Shown: positions 30,201 to 45,200 of the stretch, piece after piece
Layout: every line of letters begins with the position of its first letter
Position numbering within the stretch: the first letter of the stretch is position 1
Assembly (NCBI RefSeq): GCF_000003815.2
Contig: NC_049983.1
Location: forward strand, 7,889,202-7,953,201
Origin: Branchiostoma floridae
Lineage: Eukaryota > Chordata > Leptocardii > Amphioxiformes > Branchiostomatidae
Length of the DNA stretch: 64,000 nucleotides
Direction of reading: 5' to 3'
Program-made: the position numbers and the translations under genes
Notes under the pieces: generated by a model
The model's database searches: none
The model's input: the letters and a program-made list of their open reading frames with translations, nothing else
What the model was told of the DNA's origin: nothing

Positions 30201-33200
30201 TAGAAGAAATCAGAAGTGTGTCTTGTATACAATCAAGGAGGACATTTCTCTCTGTGGTGTATAAAGTTGCCTTCGCCATTATAGCCAGGTGGACTTCTTT
30301 AACCCATGTCTACCAAGGAACAGGTGGCAGAGATTATCTCGGAGATTAAACTTAGCCTGCTGAGCAGTTCTATCTCAGGGGAAAGAGGCCTAACCAGAAG
30401 ATTAGTCATCCTTGGCTGTAACATGAGTTTATCTTTAACCTTGAACCCCAGAGGTTGATAGTGTCAAGTTTGCTAATGAAGAGCACAAGATGCACTTGGA
30501 AATGATCAAAGTTAAAGACAACTGTGTGAAAATGACATCAGTTCCACATTTGATAGGCTAGGCTAGGGATAGAAGAGGAAGAGGGAGAGATTCATTAAAT
30601 GGTAATTTGGAGCACATTATGCACAGAGGTCCTCAACTCTGTACAAATGATGACCAGTTGTCATTTGGCAAGTCAGTCATCCATTATAGTGCTCCAAGAA
30701 AACCATGACATAGGAACCTTTATATGTCCAGGTTTGGATTACTTACTTCCTTTATGCCTGAGGTTTTCTATGCATGAGGGATATAGCCGGCCAGACTGGC
30801 ACACTTGGACTACCGGTACATGTGGGGCATAGACGTAACCTTCAGACTGATGTCTTTTGTCCGAGCCTGTTCTAGGTCAGCTAAAAGCTTGCCTGTGGCT
30901 ATGTCTGAACAAGGAGGTTAAAATAGTCTGAAAGAAACATGGATAGCATTCCACCTATCAGACTGTAAGGATACCAGAATTCTTTCTATGGTGCAGGGAC
31001 CTCATGTACACTTATCCTTAAATTTCTGAATAGTAATAAGTATAGCCTGTATAGATGCTATAACATTTTTCCTGTGTGTCATGTTGTCCTGTTATACATC
31101 TTAACAGTCGACTACAGGAAGAATAGCTATGATGTAATGTTACATTGCCAAGCTAATTGAGGATCACTATAAATGAATAAACTTAAGGTAAGCTTGTTTT
31201 TTCTCATTTGATCTGGAATGCACAAACTGCTTGATGCAAAGCAGCTCAGAGAATGATCAAGATATGCACTTATCATACCCAGTAGTGAATACCAACCATT
31301 AAAAATCAGTTTTTAATGTCAAAGCAACTGGTCTTATCACAAGGCTCTCCAAGTTGAACAAATGATAGCACTACAAATAAAGCCACATACCATAAATTTT
31401 CATAGGACACATCTGAAGCTGAAGGGCAAAAGTCTGTAAGCAGGATTCTGACCTATAGTTTGTAGAAGCTAGCCAGGCAACTGGAAGTACTCTGACCACT
31501 GGGACTTGACCCTCCTTGACCTCCTGATGGCCAGAGGGGTTTGTCCAGGACTCCTGCTGGTTAGTAGGGACAACATTTTAGAACTGGCTGATGTCATCAG
31601 ACTAGAGAGTACTTATCACCCTTTCCAAGAACCCTTGACTTTAGGGAGAAAGCCCTTGACGTGAGGAAATCCTGTTCAACACTTTTTGTACAGGCATTTG
31701 AGTATCTATAATATTTACCTTCACCAAGGATGTTGAAAGAACGTCTTTTAACCACTGTGCCTTCACCAACAAGTTATATTATCACTATTTATCAATATTA
31801 GTGCTATTTGTTTGTGGACAGCATAACATGAAAAGTCATTGATGGATCTTTGTGATATTTGTCATGTTCCTTGGAACTTTATCTGGTACTGCAACAAAAT
31901 TCCCAGTTTTCATATCTTTTTTGTTGTTGTTGTTGTTGTCCTCATTTAACGTCTATTATTTCGCTAGACGTGGTCTCTTGGAAATATCTGATGTTCTGGG
32001 GGTTGTCTTTTTTAAGTGGTAGATTGCTCTTGGGGCAGATAGTAAGTGGTTTGGGTTTAGATTCCTTAGTCTTTATTTGTAATTTCATTGATTACAGTTT
32101 CGTGGCATTTCATAAGCCATACAATAAGAGTATGTATGGAATAATATTTGTACATTGCCAACATAGCATCCATATTCCGTGTATGCTTTTGAAAACACGA
32201 TGTAGGCCCATTTGACTTACATGTACTGTGAAGTAAACTATTTCTCTACAAGAGCACTTCTGCTAACCATTGCATTCTGGATGTGTTATGTTAACCACAG
32301 AAGAATGTGCATCTCCCCAAAGATTATCCCTCCACTCCACCAGAGACTGGCGGAAACATCTCTCCAAGTTTACACTAATACTGCTGTTGCTCTGTCCTCC
32401 TGGATGCTGTGAAGTAGAGACCACTTCTCTGTAGGGGTGCCCTGCCCTCTGGCCTGGTAATCCAGACACTTGATGTGGATACCACTTGTCTGCCTAGCTG
32501 TGATATATGGGGTCTGCTCTAGTGCCTGCTCTTGACCTCTATCTGTCACCCTAGATACCACAGCACAGACAGGTCACTCCTCCCTGCCCCCCTCCCCCTC
32601 CAGGCTGAAATGATTTTTCAAGGCTGTGTCAACCACATTATAAGGACCCCCAGGGAGCAGAAAATCCATCATTTTCTGGAAGCTTGACTCTGCTGATTCC
32701 TCTCAAAACAACCATACTTCCCTTGGGTAAAGTCAACTGGCTATCAGTACAATTGGAAGGCTCCAACCAAAAGGCACTAGGCATCAACATGTTTTTGTGA
32801 TAAAACTGTGAAAAGTCAAAAAGAGATTAAATCTATGGTTGTCAAAGTGGCTAAGAATAGCATACCTAGATGTAAGACATTAGGAGTTGTTTCGAAAGTT
32901 TTTACATCGGAATCCTATTTTTCATAGTGTTGTTTTCATCAATTCTGATATTGAACTCCTCTTTATCCCTTTTCTACATCACTTTTTCGCCTGCAAACAC
33001 CAATCCAAATTAACGGATTGCTTAGTAATTTTTTAGTTTTTAAGTTTTGTCAATAAAACTTGATTCACAAAACAGTTTTAACATTCCATTTGCTCCTACA
33101 AGGTTTCTGTTGTAAATTAGTTATCTTAATCTGATCTTTTTGGCTCAAATCCCTCTTATAGAAGACAGGCATTGCAAGCAGGAGTTCATTCTGAGGAGTC

Positions 33201-36200
33201 CCCATAGGGCAAAAGTTCATTCTGTGAGGAGACCATGATAAGTAGTACTTATTCCCTGCAAAGTCTGATGTTCCAAATGGGACCCAATCCTTGACAATGT
33301 TGTTTTCTAAGGTACTGCTGTTTGTTTTTAGTTTAGTCATTTCAACAACTTTAAAGCTCCCTGGTCAGTTTAAATTGAGGTTACTCCAGGACAATTTTCT
33401 GAGTGAGTGGAAAGGGAGGTTTATTGACTCCACACTAGTCCATGACAATTTAACACTAATGTGTTGTGTGAAGTCCTTTTGTGCTTGTAACGGTCTGCTG
33501 TTGACACTCTCTCTTTGAGATGGAAATTATTTTCTACAAAGAAGCTCCAGACTTTAGAACAGAAGACTTTAGGACAAGCAAGGAGGTTAAAAAGTCTTTG
33601 AAACATTTTGAAAGATCACACTTTTGCTCTTGAAAATGAAAAGCTATGTTGGAGTAATTTGATTGAAAAAAATGTCTAAATTTGAGCTGAAAGAATGTAC
33701 CGTGTAACAATCACCATACGCCTTAGCCAGACAGTCTGGAGAAGTGACATTGACATTATCATTATTCTCTGTCTGACACAGTCAGACAGATTGACTGCCA
33801 GCTGCACATTTTCCTTGGCAGAATGCAAGTCAGTCTGTGTGTCTGAAGACAAGGCTCAGCAGTGCAACAGGACAGCTTGGCAGGCAAATGACAATAGCGA
33901 TTAAAGTGGAGATATTTGTAGGCTGTATGGCAAGTTATCCAGGTAGGCAGGGTGGCAATGTTCTGTAAGAGCCAAGTGCATGTTGGTTAGGTGCAACATA
34001 CAGAACAGACTAGCATTTTGCTAATCTCCAAGCAGATGTACGTAGCAAGGCAAAATTGTAACATTTCTGAAGAGCCAGGCTCTGCCAGAGAGCAGACATT
34101 TGGGGGGGAACTGGAAGCTTGAGAAATATTACTGTCTTTTCTTTCAACATCTTCTTGGACAGTAGCATTTTGCTGCTGTGTTACTGACCACACTGCCAAA
34201 ACATACATTTGTTGTAGCCAGAACAGATTGTCCTCAATTTTTTCTTGCATCATCAAAAGTTGACAGTGAATGATTGATGGGTGTTGACCAATCCATCAAA
34301 GTGTTGACCAATCCATCACTTGGGAGTAGAGATGTCAATCAACTATAATCCAGCCCTGTGGTCCTTGAACCAAAATACTGTGGTTGTTGCAAAAATTAAG
34401 ATATGATTCTATACACTATTAGAAAGATTCTGAAATAGTCTAAGCTTGCAGATAACATTAGGCATCAACTATTGTGTGGGTTCGAATGCGGAAAGGTATC
34501 TAAGGTAGACCTGTCATCTGCTTATATCTGTATTGATCATGATTATGTTGAATATCTATTCAAGGCTGAAGGACTCAAGACACATTCCACGGTAAGTTAT
34601 ATTTTCGTGAACAGGGCTATGATATCCAACAGGGGGCACGTACAAAAACACAGGCACCCCTGAACATGACAGTAAGGACATGATGACAAATTACAGTGAG
34701 CAATGCTGGAATTAGACCTTACCAAATAGAAAACTGAGAAGAAAATTGATATCAAAAATATTTCTTTAATGGACAAATATTTCTAAGGGAGGAATGAACT
34801 TGAGGAAGTTAGAGATTGAATTATTATGGTGTTGTCAATGTAGCCTATTGTCAAAGGACTGTTCTCTTTATTAGGGCCCCCTTTCCACTAAACTGCTATA
34901 TGATGCTAAGCAAAACTGGTATGACCCTTGGTTGTACAATAGTTAACTAGAATATAAGGCACAGTGTATGGTTCAAAAGACAACAAAACAAGCAAAACGA
35001 TCTGTCAAATCTTTGGTTCAGTTGCTTGTCTACGGTCGCAGCCTCTACTAGAAAGCCGTTGTAACCCATGCATCAGTGTGTGGTCTTTGAAGTCAATGGT
35101 TTGGATGAGTCATTCCAAAAAAAACCTTTTTGAATCTTCTATACGGGCGACCTCTCTCTGCATTTCTGACACCGCTAAAAGGTGGTTTCACTTAGGACAG
35201 GAAAAAACATTATTGTAAAATGGCTGAGTACCAGCAATGATGCATGTAACAGATATAAGTCAGATGGAAAAGATCAAGGCTCGTCAATCTTGTGCGCTTT
35301 CATACAGAAGTTGAGAGTGTTGCGGCTGATCATGAACATGTGAGATTTTATGCCGCACATCCTCGTATATCTGGCAACAAAAATACTGATACAAAAATGA
35401 AAAAACAAATTAGCTGGATTCGTTATTGCTCATTTTGGGCCAAATAATTTCAAATGATAGGCATAACAGGTTGATCTTTTTAATGACAAGTCTAACAGCT
35501 TCAAATGCTTTCAGGAAATCTCCTAGTTTGAGTGACATCCTGATAGTGTAGTAACTTAGACCTTTCCGAACATGTTTTTATTCCCAGTTCACATGCACTT
35601 CATCTCATATTCCTTATTTTAAGTCTCTCACAAGTCTACAGATAACTTTAAATAGACCCGGCATCCGCTGTGTGCTAATATATTTATTTTTGGGCGATAT
35701 GGATCCGTCCTGTATACATCTATTTCAAATAATTCTTATAATGGAATCAGCTTCGAAAACATCAGATANNNNNNNNNNNNNNNNNNNNNNNNNNNNNNNN
35801 NNNNNNNNNNNNNNNNNNNNNNNNNNNNNNNNNNNNNNNNNNNNNNNNNNNNNNNNNNNNNNNNNNNNTCGGAATGTTTCGATAGTGTTATATGACAAAG
35901 CACCAGAGTTGCATTGCCAAAAATGTGTAGAAAATACTTTATAACATTTATCCAAGGATTCTAGTTCAAAAGACTGATGGTATTCTTTAAAAACACAGTA
36001 TCATCCATCAACAACCTCATTTTATGGATATTTGCAGTTTGCTGTGTACTTTTAATGGTTCCAAAAGCTGACAGTTTGCCTTTGAACAAAACTTTGGCTA
36101 AACCATTGGTGCAGCATTTGAAGATAAAGTTTTTCCAGAAATTTCTACAATGGGCAGATAAAGAAATACCCTTGATATCATTGCCATTGTGTCAAGCACA

Positions 36201-39200
36201 GGTTGCCATTACTAATGAAGCAGACATTCAACACATTGTTGTAAGACAGCAGAATTGTCTAGAACACCTCTCATCATACAAAATAAGTCCATCTATCCAT
36301 GTTTCTGGATGAGCAAATCTGTCCTACTAGTTATCAGTCCTGACCTTAGGTGGTATTGGATCTATAAGACCTTCCTCATAAATCACATGTGGAAAGATGT
36401 TACCAATTACAGAGAGATAATAGATATTTTCTGCTCCATTTCAAAAATTGACCCTCCTCCCAATTAATAATTTAGTATCTGTTTGTGGTTCATTCATCCT
36501 CAACCATGTTGCAAAAGACACTTGATCAATCAAAGCAAACAATATTATTAGTCATCCCATTCTGACATCTTCATCTGATTCATCAAATAGAATCTTGAAC
36601 TAAAAGTTGGATAATTAAGAAAATGAAAAAAATGATGTGCCCCAAACGTCCTTGTCCTTGGGTTTTATGAGCTGGACCTAAACGTTGCACATAAACTTTG
36701 ATTCTCAGGGTCATTTGAGGTCATCAAGGGCAGTTCACATCTTGGTCCAATCATACCTTGTAGGAGGTACCTTTACAAGATAGTGTTTTCCCATGAGAAC
36801 CCCACCAACACCACCAAGACAGCAAGTAGCTGTTGTCCATAAATTTCATTTGTGCACACTCAGCATCACCAAACCATGTATACTACTATACTACTACAGT
36901 AGTTGTAGACCAATTGTCTGTTTTTAGGGTCAACATGCCTCCACGGAAACTTTGAGCAAGGCCTCACTCAGACAGGGGCTGGGACAAAATTTTCGTGGTA
37001 GAATTTTTGCCCTGTAGGCACTGGAAATAGTCTGGCATCCAGGCTACATCCTACTACAGTAGAAGTCATCTAATTGCACCCAATTTTGCCAGCATGTTTT
37101 GTGCAATTATCTGGATGGTGCAATAACGCGAAGTCATCCCGCTGGACCTCACTCAGGTTTGGGATTTGGGGATTCTGGGCAGTTAACAGAAGTATGCGGT
37201 AATATGTTGTGCAATTATTTGCTTCTATAGTATATACTACGTATTTAGTCTGTGTAACACAAACTCCGCTGTCCAGGGCTGTAACTGGCCTCTAGTGGGC
37301 CGGCAGATGATTGGCGGGCTGCTATAAGCGAGATTTAATCAGGCTACTACGTATTGAGCGTTTGTCTTTAACATAGCTCATAACATAGACGTCACGGTTT
37401 ACTGTGATCTTTTGACTGTTATGCCAGCGTAATGAAATATAAAAATTCCTTTCTTTCCTGGAAGATTTCCAAATGGCTCTACTTGTCTTACAGGGAATAT
37501 TTTCCATCATCCAGTGGCTTACTTCTTGACACAACCTACAACCTTGATCTTTTCAAAGCCATACTATCTTATCCATACCACTCAGGAAGAAAAATGGTCA
37601 AAAAAGATCGCCATCTATAGGTGTCATACCATTGACAAGTCAAATAAACCTGATGATTACAGAGGATAAAGTTACACAAACAATCTACAGTCCATATATA
37701 TTATCAGCAATCAACTTCCCTCTCAATCATATATGCTGATTGTTAATTCATTGTATGTCATGAATATAAGAAACAGCCCTATGGAAACCCACAGGATGTA
37801 AGATGTGGAGAACTCTGGAGATTTCAGTAGTAGAGAACAAAGTGGGTCATGCTGAGATGAGGCAACATGCCTCACATAACAGTGTAATCAGGAACATTGC
37901 TCTGTACTGGTACCGCTGGTCTTACTCAGAAACTAACCTTGCCTGAAGCACTAAAGCTTAGCTAGAGTGAGTACTAGTAATACAGGCCTAAACTTTAGGT
38001 TTTGACTACAAATGTATCTAGGTTAATGGTTGAATATCAACATACACTTACTTGGAAATGATTTCATTTTTGATAGTTTTAAACTTTGAATCAAAGTCAC
38101 AAGTCTGCATCCTGAGTTTTTGACTCAGTTAAGAGCACTCTTCTACAATGATGACAACCAGTAGAAACATCATTGGGTAAAATAACCTAGCTGATCAGGG
38201 CTTTATATAAGCCAGCGTCCGTTTTTCCGTCAGTTGACGGAACTTTGCTGCGTGTGACGGAAAAATTTTAAAACCAATCCGTCAACCTTGACGGACAAAA
38301 ATCATTGGTGGAAGCTACAGGCGGCGTGGGGTCCACGGCCGTATAAGCCACACACTGTTTGTTTTGCTATTGTTATTATTGTTGACGAAGTGTGTCGGTG
38401 CCCTTTCGCATATAATAATCTCATTAAAAACCCGTTTTTCAAGGTGTAAGTTCAGTCTCTCTAACTCCTGGAATAGTGTTTTCGCGACAATGGGAATTGG
38501 CTGACGGAAAAAAATTTCGAGCTGGCTAGAGCCCTGTAGCTGATATGTCTATATGTTCTCATACTCATACTCATAGGACTGGCAAGCGAAAGAGAATCAA
38601 TCTTTATTCATTTGTCCAGCAAAGGAGAACAGTTTGTTTTTTCCTTCATTTGTCCTTTCATTTATTCATTTGTTCCTTCCTTTCGTCCTTTGTTCATCTT
38701 CACCTAGTTTTCTCTATCAGTCTATCATACATGTGAGTTACTTTGCAATTTTGCCAAGTATGGGCCAAGGCCCCTTAAGCCAAATCACCTTTCATCACTT
38801 CTGCTCCATGTTATCTTCACTAGTTCCATATCTGTGGAGCTGTCTTTTCACTTTCTACAGTTTCCTGCCAAAGACATCACTTTGGACAGGTACTCCTGAC
38901 ACAGTATCAGATAACCATATCCTACATGCCAATAAAGCACAGACAGCATTTTTTTGCACAGGCATACTTCAAGTAAAGGAAGGATGCCATAAACATGTAT
39001 AGACAGCGAGAAATGATCATGTCAACTTCGAACTTGAATTAAACTTTATCAAAATCAACATGGCAGACATGTACATGTACATGATTATGCAGTGCTGTAT
39101 TGCATTGACTTTCACGCAGAGTATGATTTTAAAGCTACATTACAGGAACGAATAAAATTGACTAAGAGTAAGACTTAGAAGTTAGATAAGCGGAATCACG

Positions 39201-42200
39201 ACAATTTCATACATGAATGGTTTTTGAAAGCATCTTGAATGATAACTCAGAGTCAGAACAGGTGATACCTAAAACAGTCTGCATCTAGATTTCGAAAGTC
39301 TCTCATCTCTTGCTACAAAAAAGCCTTTGTGTATCCTACTGTGGTAGTATCAAAAGATAGGTCAATGACATCTTAAGCCCTCCTATTCACACGATCTAGA
39401 GCCTGGGAAACAAGGTTACGGCATCGCCAGACTGCCTGAGGCTGTGGACTGGCCGTTCATTTTGACAATGGATTAAACCATGTTGGACACCTCTGGCCTG
39501 GCCTTGTCTGATAACATCCTACAACTTGGACAGGATGGAAGGGTGGAGGTCACACTGATGACAGCAACAACCTACTAGCAGTACGCAATTGAAGTCTAAG
39601 TTAATCTGTCCCAAAATTTGGTTTGCTTCTTCTAAAATGAAAAAGGCTGAAGTAATGTGAGCACAGAAGAAATGACATCATAAGATGAACAAGGGAGACC
39701 TTTAAAACTCAAAAAGCATCTCATTATCCTATGCTTTCAGTACTTGTAAAAGATTAAAAATCTCTTTCATTTTTATACAAAAAAAAATTGATCGGCAGCA
39801 ATGTTGTCATCAAAACATGCCTTTTTATCTCAAAGCTGCATGTACATGTAAACGTACATGGGTCAACAACATACTATTGGTGAGTTCTCAGTGAAGTCAA
39901 TGAACTTGTTGGATACCAACCAAAGACACCGGAAACAAATGACAGGACTGGTGACATCATCTCTCCCCAACAGAGCTAAATGAACAGGACAAACAAGCAA
40001 GTTCACAGACATACATGCTTCTCCATTTACATGCACATTTATCAAGAGCACATGTGCTGTGGTTGGTATGACAGTGACATCGCTGTACATGTATAAGTCA
40101 TATATCAGTTTCATAGGGATGAATCACAGGGACAAGAAAACTGAGATCCACTGGAATTCTAATGGATAGGGCAATACCTAATATTGAGTTCCTTGGTTAT
40201 AAAGTCTCAAAGTATGAAACATGGAACAAGAAAGGTGCTGGGATCGTGGGAAGGAATTAAACATGAATCTGATTTAAGTCCTAAAACTGCACATAGCCAG
40301 CTTTAGTCCAGCATATTTCTTAAATCCGAGGACCAATCAAATTGGTGTCCCCTTTGTACTAAACCTTCGAATCATTATTACTGCACCATACGTGTATATG
40401 CAACCTGAAACTCACTTTAAAGTTACCTTAGTCATGTTGTTAGTATGTTTTAAAGAAAGTAGCGGGTTTTACTATTTGGGGTTTCCAAAGTTGGACGATC
40501 CAGTGCTCCTACAATGTCCCTACCGGTAATGACCGGTATCAATTGGAAGCTGTTGTGAGCATCGGGAGCATTATAAGGAAGACTCAAAGACTGTCACTCC
40601 AGTATTTGTTCAGACAACAGACATGGACATCAACGAAACAAGAGGGAATTTCTTCACTCAGTCGCTACATGGTTTCCAAAGTTGAATGATCCAGTGCTAC
40701 ATAAGTGTCCCTACCGGTATCAAGTGGAAGCTGTTGTGAGCATCGGAAGCATTATAAGGAAGAGTGTCACTACAGTATTTGTTCAGACAACAGACAGGGA
40801 CATCAACAAAACAAGCGGGAATTTCCTCACTCAGCCGCTACATTCAGAAGTTCGCCTTTTGACATTTACGGAGATGTCCAAGGGCCTGACCTCAATTCGG
40901 GTCAACCAGAAGTGCAAGGACGGACGTTAAATCTTTAATAAGCTATAACAATTTAGAATACAACCATACCAATGGTCTAGTACAGTATTGTACAGACTGT
41001 ACCATACAAATTGAGAAGTTGTCATTGCTTATTCTTCCTTTTCGTAAACTACATGATAAAGCAAACTATGCCAACACGAATTTTTTGTCAGCATGTTGAA
41101 AGCACTGCAATCTTTAACCACAAGTACGCTGCATAACGTCCTTGTTTTATCTACAAGAGATAGCAAGACAAAGGAAAAGGCAGGCAATGATAAACAAGGA
41201 ATGTCATGCATTTGAACCCAAATAGAAATAAATCATTATGCGATCTTAATAGCCACCAGGAAACTGATAAGAAGAAAGTAGCGTTATTCCATCTATCGCA
41301 CGTGCGTCCTCCAGAGATGCATACTGCCTCTAATCAACTGTGAAAGCATGGCCTAAATCCATGCCTACAGCTCCTGGCTGGGAAGTCTTTTCATGAGCAG
41401 TTTCCCACAAAATCTGCAGCAGCAGTTTGAGTGAAATAACCAGGGCAAGGGCCAGTCTGTGCTGAATCCATCATCAAGGGTTGCCTTGCCCTACATTTTA
41501 TTGGGCTACTTGTTACTGATCAGCACAAACAACAACAACGATAACCTCACTACTTCCGATTCCTTAACAGGCAAATTTAAAGCACCTCCCATTCTACCTA
41601 CGGGAGCGGGAGGGCAAATGTTGTAAATTCTGCACAAGTTTTTCCCGGGACCTCTGTGTCTAAAAATAAGGTGTAAACGAGCCAATGGGAGACCTGAGTT
41701 CATATATCACCATTAAGGTCGACTGGGATCAACATGATCCCACTGATGCCTTCTCGTGTCCCAAGCCTGGCTTAGGGATCAAACACCAGGCCAGAAACTT
41801 TCTACACATATGCCATATGGTACAGTCCTGGATTGGTAGGGACAGGCCAGATCCCACCGGCTGGAGCACATTATGAGCCAGTGGTGTAGAAAGTTGACTA
41901 AACTTCCTTACCCGGTCAGCCAATCAGGAGGGAGCCAGGGAACTCTTGGGTGGAAGTCCTGTCAATTACATGGTGCAAACAACCTCTTGGACCCAATAAC
42001 TAGCCTGGTGGATCAAGCTGAGAGATAACAACTCTGGGCTGAGTGTGCGCCTACCCTGTCCATCAGAATGGCTGTCCTGTGCACTACACTAGTGGGACTT
42101 CTTGTCCTTGCAGCGTCCAGTCTCTCACCTGTGAAAGCTCAAACCTGCCCGGCATCAGTGACCACGATGTGTTCTGCGGACGACCAGTGCAACTATGCCT

Positions 42201-45200
42201 TGGAGATTCCAACCTTGAAAATGACGCTGCCTGTGAATCCGAACGTGAAGGCAGCAGAGAGGGACTTGGAGATCCTGGAGAAGACGTTTGAGCAGCTCAG
42301 GCTGTCTGTCTTGAGAAGAAACATCAACCAAGAAGTGCTGAACAGGCTGAACGAGGTCGAGAATAACCTGAAGACTGTCAGACGCTCCTTGGATGGAGCC
42401 AGGGACAGAAATGTGGAGGTCCTACACGCGGGGCAGCATGTTAAACAGGACAGGGATACTCATCGTGGGCTCAAGACCCTGGAAGAAAGCATGGATCAAA
42501 AGTTTACGGGTCTCAAGGGCATGCTTGAGAAGCTACTCAAGACTTGTGCCAGAGAATGCTCAAGCGACAATCCAGGTATGCACAAAATTTTTGGGCTTCT
42601 GATGCACACATATAGAACTTTTAGTTTGTTTAGTTTTGAGCCAAGTCGTCACAAAGTGTAAATCAATTCCTGATACATTGAAACAGACAGACTACCTGAC
42701 AAGTCGGGGAAATTAATTGTCAACCTTTAGTTTCTGGCTCAAACTTGTCAATAAATCTCTTCCAAGTTTAAGGCCATTCGTGACTCTTATAGGCTTGCAC
42801 TTATTTCCACCACAAAAGAATTTTTACCCAAGGCCGTCTGCCGGCTGCATGCTTGTCAGACCCCAAGAGTGTTGGGCTACACCAATGTGATTTGTTGGTT
42901 CTGGGATGGGATTAAAAAATGAATACTTAGCTGAAATCTTTAAGAGTTTGTGGTGAAACGTTTGTACTTTGATATACACTGTTCCTATGAGTGAATATGG
43001 TAAGATGCAAGTTATTTTCTCAGCCATCTGTTTTCATCTTACCTTCTTGTTAAAATTTTACTTTTGAATATGTCCAGAACCGAGACAATGAATTGGTGTG
43101 GCCTCACTTGAGGGTCTACATCATGTAATTTGCTGTTAGTCATAGCCAGCCCACACTAGTTCAATGTCAAGCATTGTCCGAAATAAGTCAAGACGCGTAA
43201 TTCGTCACTTTGATTATATGTAGCACGTTATTTGATATGCTAAATTAGTTGTTAAGCATTTCTCTTCATATCAAGTTGTCTAACACCAAATTGTCTAAAG
43301 CACCCGGTTGTCTCCATTGCTCACAGTCAACTTTTGCCTGTTAATAAAGTGTTATCCCATGAAAAAATGGAATCTGGTGTTCCCAAAACTTTTTGGTCCT
43401 ACATTTACCATTAACTGAAGCGTTTCCAGGATCCCCCCATGCAGACCATCTTTCCTTCTTGAGCTGGGACTCATTATTGATGGTCAGTAATGACTGCAGG
43501 GGGTTGGGATGGGTCAGACAGGACCCCTGTCATGCACACCAAGCCAAGGTCAAGTTCTTATCTCTTTAGTAGGGAGACAAGGGGTAGTGACCCCCCTGAC
43601 AGACACATTGCTAGCTCCTCCCACATACACAACACTATCCAAGTCCCGGGAGATTTCATGTTGATAGTGAAGGAAGGTAAGGCTTTGAGCCACTGATATG
43701 GCTTGGGGTTGGTTTAACTCTTGACTAGGTGATGGCTGATGATATGCATGTGTTGTTGATTTATGCTCATATTCATAAGAACTTGGGCCTGCATCAGTGT
43801 ATATGCTCATAATTTTTTGTATTGCATAGATTCTAAGAATTTCAATTTCCCAATTTGTAGGCAAAGCTATTTCATTCCTATATTTGCAGTGAGGAGGCCA
43901 AATTGTTGAGGTCATAGATATTGTTTTGAGCTGCCATTATCCGTTGATTGCAAAAACCAGCAGCTTTTTTCTTTGAAAAATTTTATGAACTTGAAAATTA
44001 TACACATGAAGGTATCATTACAATAACAAACTTAAACAAGACTTGCAAATTTGCCACTGACTCAGATGAATACATGTTTAACCTTATTCCTCAATATTTG
44101 ACATGTGTCAATGGCACATCTAAGGCCAGGTCAACACCCAGTGTCAAGGGCAATACCCTCTGGCCAGATGGAAACACTATGTCACGTAACTCACGTAACA
44201 ACTCCAGCTGGGTCTTCTTATCACAAAGAAAGTTTATTGCAAATTCTATCCCACAGAAAATAAATATAGAAACAACTGATAAAAAAAATGATAATGTGGC
44301 AAACAAAATTACTGTACTTTGAGTTTGAATTTTCATTTTTAAGCAGTGGTAGAGGAAGGTCTCGGTGCCCCACCTCTCAATCAGGGGCAACAACCCTTGC
44401 CAAAATGGAGGCACAAGTCACATACCTCTAACAGAGGTTGTTGACCTTGAAGACCAACCTCATGCAAGAGAAGTGAGGTAAAATTGAAAATGAATACAGC
44501 CTTTGAAGATCTTTTATACATTTGGGTAAGATGACCAGATACACTGCAACATAACAAAAAATGAAAAATATGTAGGTTTCATGTTAGAAAATAATGTCAA
44601 GAGCTTAAAATTGCTCATACAACAGACAATAATCCATGTTCTTTAGAAGTACATGTAGGAAAGCATCGAAGTTCATGATCAGGCAAAGGACTTGGCTGGT
44701 CTAACTCTATGAAACCTTAGGTTGATAATGATAGGGCTTCAGTTGGGCATTTCAGAGCAAAGCATTGTTTTGTACAACATGTCAAATTTGATCAGCATCT
44801 CTTAGGTTGTTTCTTTCATTGAGGTACACATAAAACATCTTAATAGCGCATGATAACAAAGGTTACGCTTTGTTGTAATTGGATGGTGGTGGAGGAAAAA
44901 AAACAAATTACAAACACATCGCAACCGATTAGGGCGTGATTAAGAGTCTAATCTTCACCAAATGGCCGGACCTCAACAACTGGTCTGACCTACAGGCTCG
45001 AAAACGTGAAGAGTCACACGCAAACCGCCTGCTCCAATCAGGGCGAACTTGAAACTGAATAGACAGACCACCATCACTATATCGTCACAGCTTGGCATGC
45101 CATGGGACACCAAAGCTCTAATGTCTCTGATGCAACAGATAATGAGTAATTAACGCAATAGAATCAAACATAAATTTGCACTGCAATCAACATGTCACTG

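Larger units (their letters stand above)
35869..42067. other. CCDC146 intron 1, from the gap to the FReD gene
   Basis: Holds the MITEs at 37055 and 38196 and the tandem repeat at 40480. Otherwise nothing recognised. The 111-codon ORF at 35977-36312 looks superficially secreted but has no family motif. There is no evident TATA box upstream of the FReD start. Confidence 0.5.

Noticed and set aside
35672-35955. ORFs crossing the N run on both strands
   Set aside because: They exist only because N codons are not counted as stops.
35977-36312. 111-codon ORF with a hydrophobic N-terminal segment next to the gap
   Set aside because: No family motif, no splice or promoter context; AT-rich intron DNA gives such ORFs by chance.
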